From Bacteroidales bacterium (lineage in GTDB: Bacteria > Bacteroidota > Bacteroidia > Bacteroidales > UBA932): a stretch of 64,000 nt of DNA. The notes beneath the pieces were generated by a model that was given only the letters and a program-made list of their open reading frames with translations, ran no database searches and was not told where the DNA came from. Shown in pieces: positions 52,698 through 60,653 of this stretch. The DNA lies in contig JAKSJN010000001.1 in assembly GCA_024402135.1 (NCBI GenBank), positions 248,001 through 312,000 of the forward strand, in the 5' to 3' direction. Each line of letters begins with the position of its first letter. Positions within the stretch are counted from its first letter, which is position 1. The position numbers and the translations under genes are program-made.

Positions 52698-53954
52698 TTA
52701 TTCTAATGATTGTTTCTTTTGTTGTATGGTGTGTATAACAAAACTCAAAGGGGAGTTATTGCAACTCTCATTAATCTCCTCAGTTGTCATTCCCATATAG
52801 TCGAGCATACAGCAAACCAACAAAATCTTACATTGCTGTGTCAACCAGAAGAGTTCTTCATAATTCGTGATAATATCAGGCTCTTCATCACCCATGTAAA
52901 GATGAGTGTAGAAATCCCGAGTTATACGTATCTTATGTGGGTCAATGTCGATTTCCTTCAACATTTCAACATCCTTGAAATGTTCAAGAAGAAGATTGAT
53001 TTCATCTTCGAATTTCCGGACATCCTTTCCATCATTTTTATTTCTAAAACGCTTGTGATAGCCCTCCATCGCCTGCATAATGATCAGGAAATCCGTAGGC
53101 TCAAATTCATTTTCTCGCGAAAAAGAATTGACAAGATGTCCGATGATAGGAGAAATCTTTGAATAGTCTTTATGCCAGTTTGAAAGTATGATTGGTAACC
53201 GCTCCTTTAGTTTTTCGTATTTGATGATACTGCCTCCCACATGCTTTGCCGATGGCTTTACCTTGTAATGCAATTTGACGCACCTATCATCTCTATTCAT
53301 GAATAATAATTCATTAGGATATTGACCGCTGAAAAGAGCAAGGCTAAGGAAATTGGAGAATTCCGAGCATATATGGAGGAAGGAAGATACACATTTCTTT
53401 TTTCCTGCACTGATTTTGAGGATGGTGTTTTGTTCAATGCTAATATCGTACCTTGAAAAATGATCCGACATCTGTCCCAAAACTGTAAACTGTAGGTCAT
53501 CTTCAAGCTCGAAATCAACGAGACATCCCTTGGATTCTATGTCAAGAGATAGGACCTCCCGGTTCTTCTCATCCATAGAAATATCCACTCGTTGCAAAAA
53601 AGCCCATTCCCTTAGGTTTGGATATTTGATAACACATTGTTCATAAGCAGGAGCTTCCAAAGAATCTATATGCTCGCCTTCAAGAATGAATTGGGCTTTT
53701 AACCGCGATTCTCCCGAATCCATGTAATTGAATTCCTGAACGTTAAATAAAGAAAGAAGTAATCCCTCGTATGTCTTTCCATGAATCGTATCAAAAGAAC
53801 GTGGGAAATGTGTGCAGAATCCCACTCCGTACAGTATCAAAACTGGAGTATCATCACCACAATAAGACAGTACACCATTGAATTCCTGCTTTTGGCAATT
53901 ATCTTTTGTAGGAATCCACCATGTACCATAATATGTGTTCTGTGATTTATTCAT
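52698..53954 (-). CDS. ApeA-like HEPN abortive-infection protein
   Basis: The 418-aa protein has the ApeA N-terminal shape ('GTWWIPTKDNCQKQEFNGVL' then a 'ILYGVG' strand) and a C-terminal helical HEPN-type part with the catalytic Rx4H motif RDFYTH (about 345-351). HEPN ribonucleases of this kind cut cellular RNA when phage is sensed. It overlaps hsdS by 8 bases and is co-transcribed with the type I system. Confidence 0.8.
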   Translation of the reverse strand: MNKSQNTYYGTWWIPTKDNCQKQEFNGVLSYCGDDTPVLILYGVGFCTHFPRSFDTIHGKTYEGLLLSLFNVQEFNYMDSGESRLKAQFILEGEHIDSLEAPAYEQCVIKYPNLREWAFLQRVDISMDEKNREVLSLDIESKGCLVDFELEDDLQFTVLGQMSDHFSRYDISIEQNTILKISAGKKKCVSSFLHICSEFSNFLSLALFSGQYPNELLFMNRDDRCVKLHYKVKPSAKHVGGSIIKYEKLKERLPIILSNWHKDYSKISPIIGHLVNSFSRENEFEPTDFLIIMQAMEGYHKRFRNKNDGKDVRKFEDEINLLLEHFKDVEMLKEIDIDPHKIRITRDFYTHLYMGDEEPDIITNYEELFWLTQQCKILLVCCMLDYMGMTTEEINESCNNSPLSFVIHTIQQKKQSLE

Positions 53955-55245
53955 GAACTTCCTTCTTTCCTGTTACGTACTCGTAAATAAGGCTCTTTCT
54001 ATATGTCTCAAGCTCCATTATGAATAACTCCTTAGATGAGATTAAGGAATCTATCGAAGACGCTTTTTCGTCAATATAGTCGGCTATTTCTTTTTGCTCT
54101 TCTATTGGAGGAACACATATTCGTATGTTTTTGAATTCAGGCCAATATAGTCTAAGCCTAAAATCTGCTATTCCATGTGAATATCTATGCATTTCTTCCA
54201 CTGCAGAGGGTGTGCGAAGGAGCGCTTCGATGTACCTGCTGTCAACCATACCATCATATTTTGGCTTGGCTACAACATAGGCGGGACTTACCATTCCATC
54301 AACTCGAACAGCGCCGAAGGCTCCCTGCCAGGCTCTCATCATGTTATAAGCGAGGTCTGATGGATAAACCCTCTTGTACTTGGTCCTGTCTTCGCTGCGA
54401 ACAAATACTCGATCACAGTCTTCGTCAGCAATCTCGTGATCAGACACGCCCGTATTGATTGAAACAGTAAGGATTGGAAGAGACGGATTGCCGCTTTCGG
54501 CCCGCTCTTCATATAGATTTGTTATTCTATAGCACTGCCATGTTTCAGGGATCTGACCTATCCATTGAATACCACTATCCTTCATTATCCTTTCTCCACG
54601 GACACCCTTTGTGACAGCCTCCGTGATGACGGACTGCTTGAGCTTCCTGTACTCCTCGATGGATGCCTTCGTCTTCTCCAGCACGTTGTCGATGTCGGCA
54701 CACTTGCGGTCAAGGTAAGCAATAATTCTTTTCTGAACAGAAACCTCAGGAACAGCTAAAGGCAAATTACCATATTTCGTAGAGTTTATGTTCTGTATTG
54801 TTGACTGAGTGAATGAACATTGAAGCCACTCGAAATATGTGGCCGATTTACTGAAATAATATATCCACTCTGGAAGGACTTTGGCAGAATTTGCTTGTGC
54901 AGCAATTAAATAACTCGCGTATGTTGAAAAGCCCATTTCTTTTTTATAAAGAAACGCTTTACCCACTGTCCCTCCGCAACTAGCAAATAAAACAGTATCG
55001 TCTTCAAGAATGTATCCTTTTGCTCGCTCAAAGGGAATCGCTACTTTTGTATCTGGTCTAAGGTTGCCGTCTTTGTCAATATCAGATATACGAATATATC
55101 GCGGAAGTTCGGGACTGTATTCCATGGGATCATCGGTGGTTCCTGAACGCAATGGTTTTGCAAGACAGAACTTAAGTCTCATCAACCTCCAATCCTGAGG
55201 AATGTTGCCAATGAAAACATTCCCGCTATCTTTCATCTCTCTCAT
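53947..55245 (-). CDS. hsdS: Type I specificity subunit HsdS
   Basis: The 432-aa protein has two target-recognition domains separated and followed by conserved coiled-coil arms (about residues 185-215 'KRIIAYLDRKCADIDNVLEK' and near 390 'KEIADYIDEKASSIDSLI'). It sets the DNA site recognised by the enzyme. It lies 3 bases after hsdM and overlaps the ApeA-like gene. Confidence 0.93.
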   Translation of the reverse strand: MREMKDSGNVFIGNIPQDWRLMRLKFCLAKPLRSGTTDDPMEYSPELPRYIRISDIDKDGNLRPDTKVAIPFERAKGYILEDDTVLFASCGGTVGKAFLYKKEMGFSTYASYLIAAQANSAKVLPEWIYYFSKSATYFEWLQCSFTQSTIQNINSTKYGNLPLAVPEVSVQKRIIAYLDRKCADIDNVLEKTKASIEEYRKLKQSVITEAVTKGVRGERIMKDSGIQWIGQIPETWQCYRITNLYEERAESGNPSLPILTVSINTGVSDHEIADEDCDRVFVRSEDRTKYKRVYPSDLAYNMMRAWQGAFGAVRVDGMVSPAYVVAKPKYDGMVDSRYIEALLRTPSAVEEMHRYSHGIADFRLRLYWPEFKNIRICVPPIEEQKEIADYIDEKASSIDSLISSKELFIMELETYRKSLIYEYVTGKKEVHE

Positions 55246-55248
55246 AGG

Positions 55249-57009
55249 CTACGCTCCGAAAAGACTGTTCAACGATGCCGTAATGTCCTTCTCAATCTCG
55301 GAAAGACGTGCCTGGATGGACTCGGTAGCCTCCGGTGCCTGATACTTGTAGAAGTACCTTGTCATAGGAATCTCATAGCCCACCTTGGTCGACTTCCTGT
55401 CAATCCATGCGTCAGGGGCGAACGGAAGCACCTCGCGCTCGAAATACCTGTCGATGTCCTCGGTAAGGGGTACGTTCTCGGTGTCACGGAGCGACTTGTC
55501 CTCGACAGGCCTGCCCTTCTTCGTCACAATGTTGCCCTGCTTATCCCTCTCAGGACGGCAGACCACGATCTTGTTGTAGCCGAACTCCTCGGTGCCGAAG
55601 ACCTTGCTCTCACAGTAGATGTCAGGGTTGCCCTCGTCAGCGTATACCTTGCCGTCCCTGAACTCTCCGTAGGCCTTCACAATGAGGTCACGACAGCGGT
55701 CGGTGATGTCGTTGCGCTTTGTTCCGATGGACTTCCTGCGGGGCTCGTAGCAGTGGCTGGCGTCGATGAGCTGCACCTGTCCCGCACGCTCCGCCGGCTT
55801 GTCCTTGCTGATGACCCAGATGTATGTGGTGATGCCCGTGTTCATGAACGCATCCGTCGAGAGCTGGATGATGCAGTCAAGCCAGTCGTTCTCCAGGATG
55901 TACTGACGGATGTTGCTAGGGCCACTGCCGGCGTCACCGCTGAACAACGGCGAGCCGTTCTGAATGATCGCCATCCTTCCTTGGTCTGCAAGTTTGCTGA
56001 GACCGTTCAGGACGAACAGCTGCTGACCATCGCTGATCTTCGGCAGGCCCGGTGCGAATCGTCCGAGGTCGCCCTTGGCGTGCTCCGCCTCCACAGCCTT
56101 CTGCTCACGCTTCCAGTCGATGCCGAACGGAGGGTTGCTGATGATGTACTGGAAGGTGTATCCCGGGAACTGATCCTCGGAGAGCGTGTCGCCGTACTTC
56201 ATGTTGTCAGGATTGCCGCCGCGGATCATCATGTCTGCCTTGGCGATGGCGAATGTACTTGGGTTCAGCTCCTGACCGAAGCATGACACCTCGCATTCCT
56301 CATTGAGATCATGTATGCGTTCCTCCATGCATGAAAGCATCTGGGATGTTCCCATGGTCATGTCATAGACGGAGATACTACCCAGGTCCGAGAGGTCGCC
56401 ACCGCAGAGGAGGATATCGGTCATCAGATAGATGATGTCACGGCTGGTAAAGTGTGCTCCAGCCTCCTCGCCAAAAGACTCCGAGAAGCGCCTTACAAGG
56501 TCCTCGAAGATATATCCACAGTCAACGGCGCTGATCTTATCCGGGCCGAGATAACCCTTCTGGGACGCATACTCCTTAATGACGAGGTAGAGACAGTTGC
56601 ATTCGACAAGACGCTTGATGACGTTCTCCATATCGAACTTGGAGAGGACATCCTGAACATTCGGGCTGAAGCCTCCGATGTAGTCACGGAAGTTCGCCTC
56701 GATGTTCTCTGGATCTGAAAGCAGGCTCTCGAATGAGAAGCGGCTGATGTTGTAGAACTGGTATCCCGACGCCCTGGTAAGGAAGCCGTCGATAACCTGG
56801 AGTCCTTTGACCTTCTCATAGGTCTCGAGAACCTTGTCCCTGGTAGGAGCAAGACAATCATGGAACCTCTTGATTACCGTGAAAGGAAGGATAACCAGAC
56901 CGTACTCATGAGGCTTGAACGGCCCTCTAAGCACGTCCGCGGTGTTCCAGATCAAAGATGCCTTCTCTGATATATTTGTGCCTACTGCACTGAATCTTTC
57001 GTCTGCCAT
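55249..57009 (-). CDS. hsdM: Type I methyltransferase subunit HsdM
   Basis: The 586-aa protein has the N6-adenine methylase motif NPPFG (near residue 293) and an AdoMet motif I that is changed to 'YDMTMGTSQML' (near residue 216) from the usual DPxxGTGG. It has a long helical N terminus. It protects host DNA and forms the core with HsdS. As the first gene of the run it has a -7 box at 57033-57040. Confidence 0.93.
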   Translation of the reverse strand: MADERFSAVGTNISEKASLIWNTADVLRGPFKPHEYGLVILPFTVIKRFHDCLAPTRDKVLETYEKVKGLQVIDGFLTRASGYQFYNISRFSFESLLSDPENIEANFRDYIGGFSPNVQDVLSKFDMENVIKRLVECNCLYLVIKEYASQKGYLGPDKISAVDCGYIFEDLVRRFSESFGEEAGAHFTSRDIIYLMTDILLCGGDLSDLGSISVYDMTMGTSQMLSCMEERIHDLNEECEVSCFGQELNPSTFAIAKADMMIRGGNPDNMKYGDTLSEDQFPGYTFQYIISNPPFGIDWKREQKAVEAEHAKGDLGRFAPGLPKISDGQQLFVLNGLSKLADQGRMAIIQNGSPLFSGDAGSGPSNIRQYILENDWLDCIIQLSTDAFMNTGITTYIWVISKDKPAERAGQVQLIDASHCYEPRRKSIGTKRNDITDRCRDLIVKAYGEFRDGKVYADEGNPDIYCESKVFGTEEFGYNKIVVCRPERDKQGNIVTKKGRPVEDKSLRDTENVPLTEDIDRYFEREVLPFAPDAWIDRKSTKVGYEIPMTRYFYKYQAPEATESIQARLSEIEKDITASLNSLFGA

Positions 57010-57032
57010 TGTATGATACTATGCTGCTCAAA

Positions 57033-57040
57033 CAAATGTA
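57033..57040 (-). promoter_or_regulatory. -7 box of the restriction run
   Basis: TACATTTG on the minus strand matches TAnnTTTG, 24 bases before the hsdM start. A TTG 23 bases further is only an approximate -33. Confidence 0.45.
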
Positions 57041-57083
57041 AGAATTATATGGGACAGATACCACAAGAGAGGCACAATCCAAG

Positions 57084-57112
57084 AAAAAAGCTGGCCAAAA
57101 ACACTGACCAGC
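57084..57112 (-). terminator. Terminator between the 231-aa gene and hsdM
   Basis: Arms CCAGC (57108-57112) and GCTGG (57090-57094), extended to a 7-bp stem with one mismatch, are followed on the minus strand by TTTTTT (57084-57089). It ends the upstream small-gene operon before the hsdM promoter. Confidence 0.7.
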
Positions 57113-57166
57113 ATCTTCTAACCTGCCATTTCAACTTCTCACGTTGCGACACCAATAGCCCCGAAT

Positions 57167-57859
57167 TTATCGCCTCAGGCAATGTTCGATGACCTTGATG
57201 ACAGCTTCGGCGAAGAGTTTTCTGGAGAAACTCTCCGGCCTATCCGTTATTATGAATATCCTTCCTTGGCATTTGTATGCCATCATTCTGCACAACCTGC
57301 CACCCCTGTTGACGATGGAGTCCTCATGAATGACCTTGGACCATCCATGATGGTTCAGGTAGCCATCCCACAGAGGAGAATCCCAATCTGTCTTTATCCC
57401 CGTCATATAGATGCTTACGTCCGGGCACAGGCATTCCTGCTCCAAGGCGGCTATCTGGCACATGCTATTGTATTGGGCAGCCCACAAATATTTGGTTGGA
57501 TTACCGGATTCACAGTCGCTGATTCTGAATGTATTTGTCCAGACGAGATGATCTTCCGGAAACTGATCTCCATAGAAATGATCTGCGATGAGACGGCATA
57601 CAGTTATGAACGCGCTTCTGTGAACCGGGAACAGATGTGGGCGGTCTGATGCCTTCGAACCGTGCTTCCAGCCATTGGAGGCTCTTCCCGACACCAGGAT
57701 AGAGACAGGATCACCTTTTGATTTGTACAGTTTTCCAATCTGGGAATCGAACCCTGCGAGACAGTCTGCGTCAACACCTTGAGCCTCGATGGCCTTCCAG
57801 GCTCCAGCCATGATCTTCTCCTGCATGGCCTCGTATTCAACCAGCTCTCTTTCTTCCAT
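57167..57859 (-). CDS. Uracil-DNA-glycosylase-fold-like protein (tentative)
   Basis: The 230-aa protein, starting at MEERELVEYEAM, has strands such as 'SILVSGRASNGW' and 'HLVWTNTFRIS' that resemble a uracil-DNA glycosylase-like core, without the full active-site motifs I would need to be sure. A longer start (MIIKEYSMEER, 57880) is possible. It is last of a minus-strand run with the two membrane/secreted genes upstream and ends at a terminator. Confidence 0.5.
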   Translation of the reverse strand: MEERELVEYEAMQEKIMAGAWKAIEAQGVDADCLAGFDSQIGKLYKSKGDPVSILVSGRASNGWKHGSKASDRPHLFPVHRSAFITVCRLIADHFYGDQFPEDHLVWTNTFRISDCESGNPTKYLWAAQYNSMCQIAALEQECLCPDVSIYMTGIKTDWDSPLWDGYLNHHGWSKVIHEDSIVNRGGRLCRMMAYKCQGRIFIITDRPESFSRKLFAEAVIKVIEHCLRR

Positions 57860-57881
57860 AGAATATTCTTTAATTATCATT

Positions 57882-58565
57882 TTACACCAAGGATGACTCG
57901 TTTTCCAAGTCGGTAACATGTGTCATTGACGAGCATCCTTGCAATGTTGCTTCGGGCTTCGTTGGCGGGACAAGCGCTGTCTCCTCGAACACACCGATCG
58001 CCATCCGCATCTTGTTGAGAATATCCTTCATGACACCATTAATATCCGAGGGTGCAGGAACCATAGCGACGCAGGTGAGTTCATCGCTTTCTTCGCCGAC
58101 AGTCACCTGCAGGCCATCAATCCGGTTAATCCGTGACCCTACCTCACTTCTCTTGCTGAGACTCATATTGTCAAACGGCAATGTAACGCCGACAATAAGA
58201 GTACCATCGTCGTTGCTCGCCCATGCCTTTCTGTTCATATACTTGAACCGTACCGTACCGTCGAGGCTTTGCTCGTATGGATGTATTTCCTGGTCAACCA
58301 GGGCAAATACAAGTTCGAAGCCACCTGAATGAGAGCCGTGTTGGGGTCCTGGACGGGGATTCTTCCTGTCGCAGGGGGCAGCATCCAAGGCCGTGGTCTT
58401 GGATGCCTCTATGATGAGAACAATGGCTGTAAAGAGAGATGCCCCAGCAAGAAACCAGTCCCAACCATCGACATAGTAGTGGTCTGGCCTATAGAAAACC
58501 ATGTACGAGGACACGCCGGACAAGACCACAGCCAAGGTGTAGAGAATTATTCTTATCGATTTCAT
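57882..58565 (-). CDS. Two-helix membrane protein
   Basis: The 227-aa protein has two N-terminal helices (MKSIRIILYTLAVVLSGVSS and WDWFLAGASLFTAIVLIIE) followed by a soluble part with 'RINRIDGLQVTVGEESDEL'. The soluble part should be cytosolic. It overlaps or abuts the next gene's possible start. No known family. Confidence 0.7.
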   Translation of the reverse strand: MKSIRIILYTLAVVLSGVSSYMVFYRPDHYYVDGWDWFLAGASLFTAIVLIIEASKTTALDAAPCDRKNPRPGPQHGSHSGGFELVFALVDQEIHPYEQSLDGTVRFKYMNRKAWASNDDGTLIVGVTLPFDNMSLSKRSEVGSRINRIDGLQVTVGEESDELTCVAMVPAPSDINGVMKDILNKMRMAIGVFEETALVPPTKPEATLQGCSSMTHVTDLENESSLV

Positions 58566-58576
58566 TGTTCTGTCAT

Positions 58577-58966
58577 TTATATCTCAACCAATTCAGGGGT
58601 AGGTGCGGAGTTTATACGCTCTATTTGTACGAGACCCTCCGGCAGGTAGAAGTATCGGAGATTTGTTCTATTTAATCTCACAAGATTCTTGTCTGCTATA
58701 GGCATTGGATAATGAACCAGTAAATAGACACTGCCTTCGCCCCACCGCTGTTTGCGCAAGCGAATAAGTGAGGTGCTTTTGCTTCTTCGATACTTGGATT
58801 CAATTTTACGAGCCATGCTGGCGCTAACTGAAACTTGGGTCCATTTCGCTTTATCTCCCTCGACGTCCAGGACTTTGATTGCCCTCCGTGGCGCCGCGCA
58901 GGTGCTTAACGCTATACCTAGGATAAAGACTATCGTTGCTGCAATCTTTATTATTGTATTCTTCAT
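58577..58966 (-). CDS. Small exported protein
   Basis: The 129-aa protein has a signal sequence ending near CAAP, then basic and aromatic residues. It carries no motif I know. It is 11 bases from the membrane protein gene, so the two are likely co-transcribed. Confidence 0.65.
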   Translation of the reverse strand: MKNTIIKIAATIVFILGIALSTCAAPRRAIKVLDVEGDKAKWTQVSVSASMARKIESKYRRSKSTSLIRLRKQRWGEGSVYLLVHYPMPIADKNLVRLNRTNLRYFYLPEGLVQIERINSAPTPELVEI

Positions 58967-58985
58967 GGTATTAACTATTTAACAA

Positions 58986-59072
58986 TTAGAGGTATATGTG
59001 GCCTAAAATGCTCTTGCCGAAGATGGCAACGAGCCTTGCGATCAGCACTGTGTCATTGATGATTCTGTTCAT
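58986..59072 (-). CDS. 28-aa hydrophobic micro-protein
   Basis: This 29-codon frame (MNRIINDTVLIARL...) overlaps the end of the 40-aa frame by 20 bases and has a helix-like hydrophobic part. Pairing and spacing suggest translational coupling. Too short to be sure. Confidence 0.35.
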   Translation of the reverse strand: MNRIINDTVLIARLVAIFGKSILGHIYL

Positions 59073-59175
59073 GTCTTCTGTGCCTTTGAGTAGGCTTCGA
59101 GGCAGGTTCCTGCCTCGTACTTGAATGATACTCCTCTTCTGATAGATCAAAGATAGTTGTTCTGTTGTCTGTCAT
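59053..59175 (-). CDS. 40-aa hydrophilic micro-protein
   Basis: This frame (MTDNRTTIFDLSEEEYHS...) is hydrophilic and charged. Together with the overlapping 28-aa frame it could form a small two-part gene. No Shine-Dalgarno site stands out. A candidate rather than a sure gene. Confidence 0.35.
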   Translation of the reverse strand: MTDNRTTIFDLSEEEYHSSTRQEPASKPTQRHRRHEQNHQ

Positions 59176-59202
59176 AATCTTATATATTAATGGTCTAACT
59201 TA

Positions 59203-59451
59203 CTAGCGACGGCCTCCGGCAATAATGTCGAGTGCAAGAGCGGCGACGCCGCAGACTGCCGTCACGGCTGCGAAGGCGCCGACGGCCACACCTGTAGCCT
59301 GCGTCCTAGGATTGTCGGATCGAAGGGCGCGACTGAGGTCAGATGAACCGTTACTGTAACGATGTACCGGCGTACCATTTCCGTAGGTTCTCACGGTTGT
59401 TGTGCTTTGTCTTGTAACTGAGCTTCTGTAGTTGCTGTTCTGAGTTTTCAT
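59203..59451 (-). CDS. 82-aa single-span membrane protein
   Basis: The basic N terminus (many Arg, Ser and Thr) is followed by one helix near the C terminus (ATGVAVGAFAAVTAVCGVAALAL). It lies between the micro-genes and the 57-aa gene. Function unknown. Confidence 0.6.
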   Translation of the reverse strand: MKTQNSNYRSSVTRQSTTTVRTYGNGTPVHRYSNGSSDLSRALRSDNPRTQATGVAVGAFAAVTAVCGVAALALDIIAGGRR

Positions 59452-59477
59452 GATATGTTTAATCTTTTCGAAAAATA

Positions 59478-59651
59478 TTATTGTTCCTCTGTGTTAAGAT
59501 GGTCTTTGTCAGTATCCTGTCCCTCGAGAGAGGAAAGCTCGGATATGATGAAGTCGATAGAGGCCTGACGCGCCTCGGCAAGCACCTCTGGAGATGACTC
59601 CTGGAGGCTTATTATCTCCTCTAGGGAGAGATAGTAGAGTGTTTTTTTCAT
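59478..59651 (-). CDS. 57-aa acidic helical protein
   Basis: I start at MKKTLYYLSLEE (59651). The longer frame to 59726 overlaps the end of the AlbA_2 gene. The product is helical and acidic with no motif. It follows the AlbA_2 gene by 5 bases, so the two are one transcript. Confidence 0.6.
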   Translation of the reverse strand: MKKTLYYLSLEEIISLQESSPEVLAEARQASIDFIISELSSLEGQDTDKDHLNTEEQ

Positions 59652-59656
59652 GTATT

Positions 59657-60481
59657 TTATGCGCTGAATTCTGCGATATAATCGAGTATCTCCTGATTCA
59701 TAAGTGTGCGGGTCTCGTTGCCGCATCTGATCACGAAGTACTTGCCGTTGTAGATCACAGGTGCATTAGCCTTCTTCACGTGTATCACGAGAATTATTTT
59801 GCCTTCGGCCTTTCTGAACTCAAAGTCGGTGTCAATCAGTCTGTTACTACGACTAGCGATTGCGTTGCGGATTGCGCACTCGAGACGGTCGATAGAGCCG
59901 TAGCGTGCAATAGCTGATTCTATACCAACTATTCTTCCGTTGTCGTCGATGCCAATGGTAACATCACCAGAGCGATAGCTCATTGCGATGGAGGCCTTTG
60001 CCACCTCCTCGAGCATTATTGGAGAGCCTATGAGCTTATTTTCATTGTGCTGCCACTCAAGCTTGGGAATGACCTCACCCGAAACCTTGAGCAATGCCTC
60101 AACCTTCTCTGCGGAGCCATTATTTGCTTCACGGAGTACCTCTTCTACGCCGCGAACTTTGACTGTCGGATAGTTATCGATATTCTCGATAATTTTTGCC
60201 CCGACTTCTCTGAGAGCGTCCCCGCTTGCTGTTCTGGGATCAACAGCCGGTCTGACATATGATTCGCCTTTAGTATTCACATAGATGTAGCCTTCGATGA
60301 ATTCACCCGTCAGGATGTTACCTTCATCATCTCTCTTGACTAGGCTCCCAGTAACCGGGTTGATAACTGTTCCCTTCAGGTATGTCTTTGCGCATATACG
60401 TTCCTCCCCAGTCTCTTTGTTTACGAAATTGTAAAAAGTCTTGCTCTCTCTAATTTTTTCCCAGTAGCTTGTTTTTTTCAT
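59657..60481 (-). CDS. AlbA_2 (Schlafen-type) domain protein
   Basis: The 274-aa protein, started at MKKTSYWEKI, has a C-terminal AlbA_2 domain: the strand pair 'GDVTIGIDDNGRIVGI' near residue 170, then 'VIHVKKANAPVIYNGKYFV' and 'GNETRTLMNQEI'. The N-terminal part is not recognised. AlbA_2 proteins bind nucleic acid or act as ATP-dependent regulators. The longer frame to 60547 is not favoured. Confidence 0.8.
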   Translation of the reverse strand: MKKTSYWEKIRESKTFYNFVNKETGEERICAKTYLKGTVINPVTGSLVKRDDEGNILTGEFIEGYIYVNTKGESYVRPAVDPRTASGDALREVGAKIIENIDNYPTVKVRGVEEVLREANNGSAEKVEALLKVSGEVIPKLEWQHNENKLIGSPIMLEEVAKASIAMSYRSGDVTIGIDDNGRIVGIESAIARYGSIDRLECAIRNAIASRSNRLIDTDFEFRKAEGKIILVIHVKKANAPVIYNGKYFVIRCGNETRTLMNQEILDYIAEFSA

Positions 60482-60601
60482 TGCTATAATGTACAGTTTA
60501 GTTTGATTCGGATTATTTCCAAGGGCAAAGGTACGCCACCAATTCAAATCTACAATACAATCATTTACCTTTGATATTTTGACGTCCGAATTTCCATAGT
60601 G

Positions 60602-60632
60602 TTGTTAATTATGTTTATTTGGTGTACCTTTG
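60602..60632 (+). promoter_or_regulatory. Canonical promoter of the 636-aa gene
   Basis: TTG (60602-60604), 20-bp spacer, TACCTTTG (60625-60632). The start codon 60654 lies 22 bases after the box, which rules out the earlier in-frame ATG at 60630. Confidence 0.7.
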
Positions 60633-60653
60633 CACTCGCAAATATTACTAGCC

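Noticed and set aside
57740..57770. Sequence 'GGGAATCGAACCCTGCG' resembling a tRNA T-arm on the minus strand
   Set aside because: It lies inside the coding frame of the 230-aa gene and no acceptor or anticodon arm fits around it, so it is coincidence.
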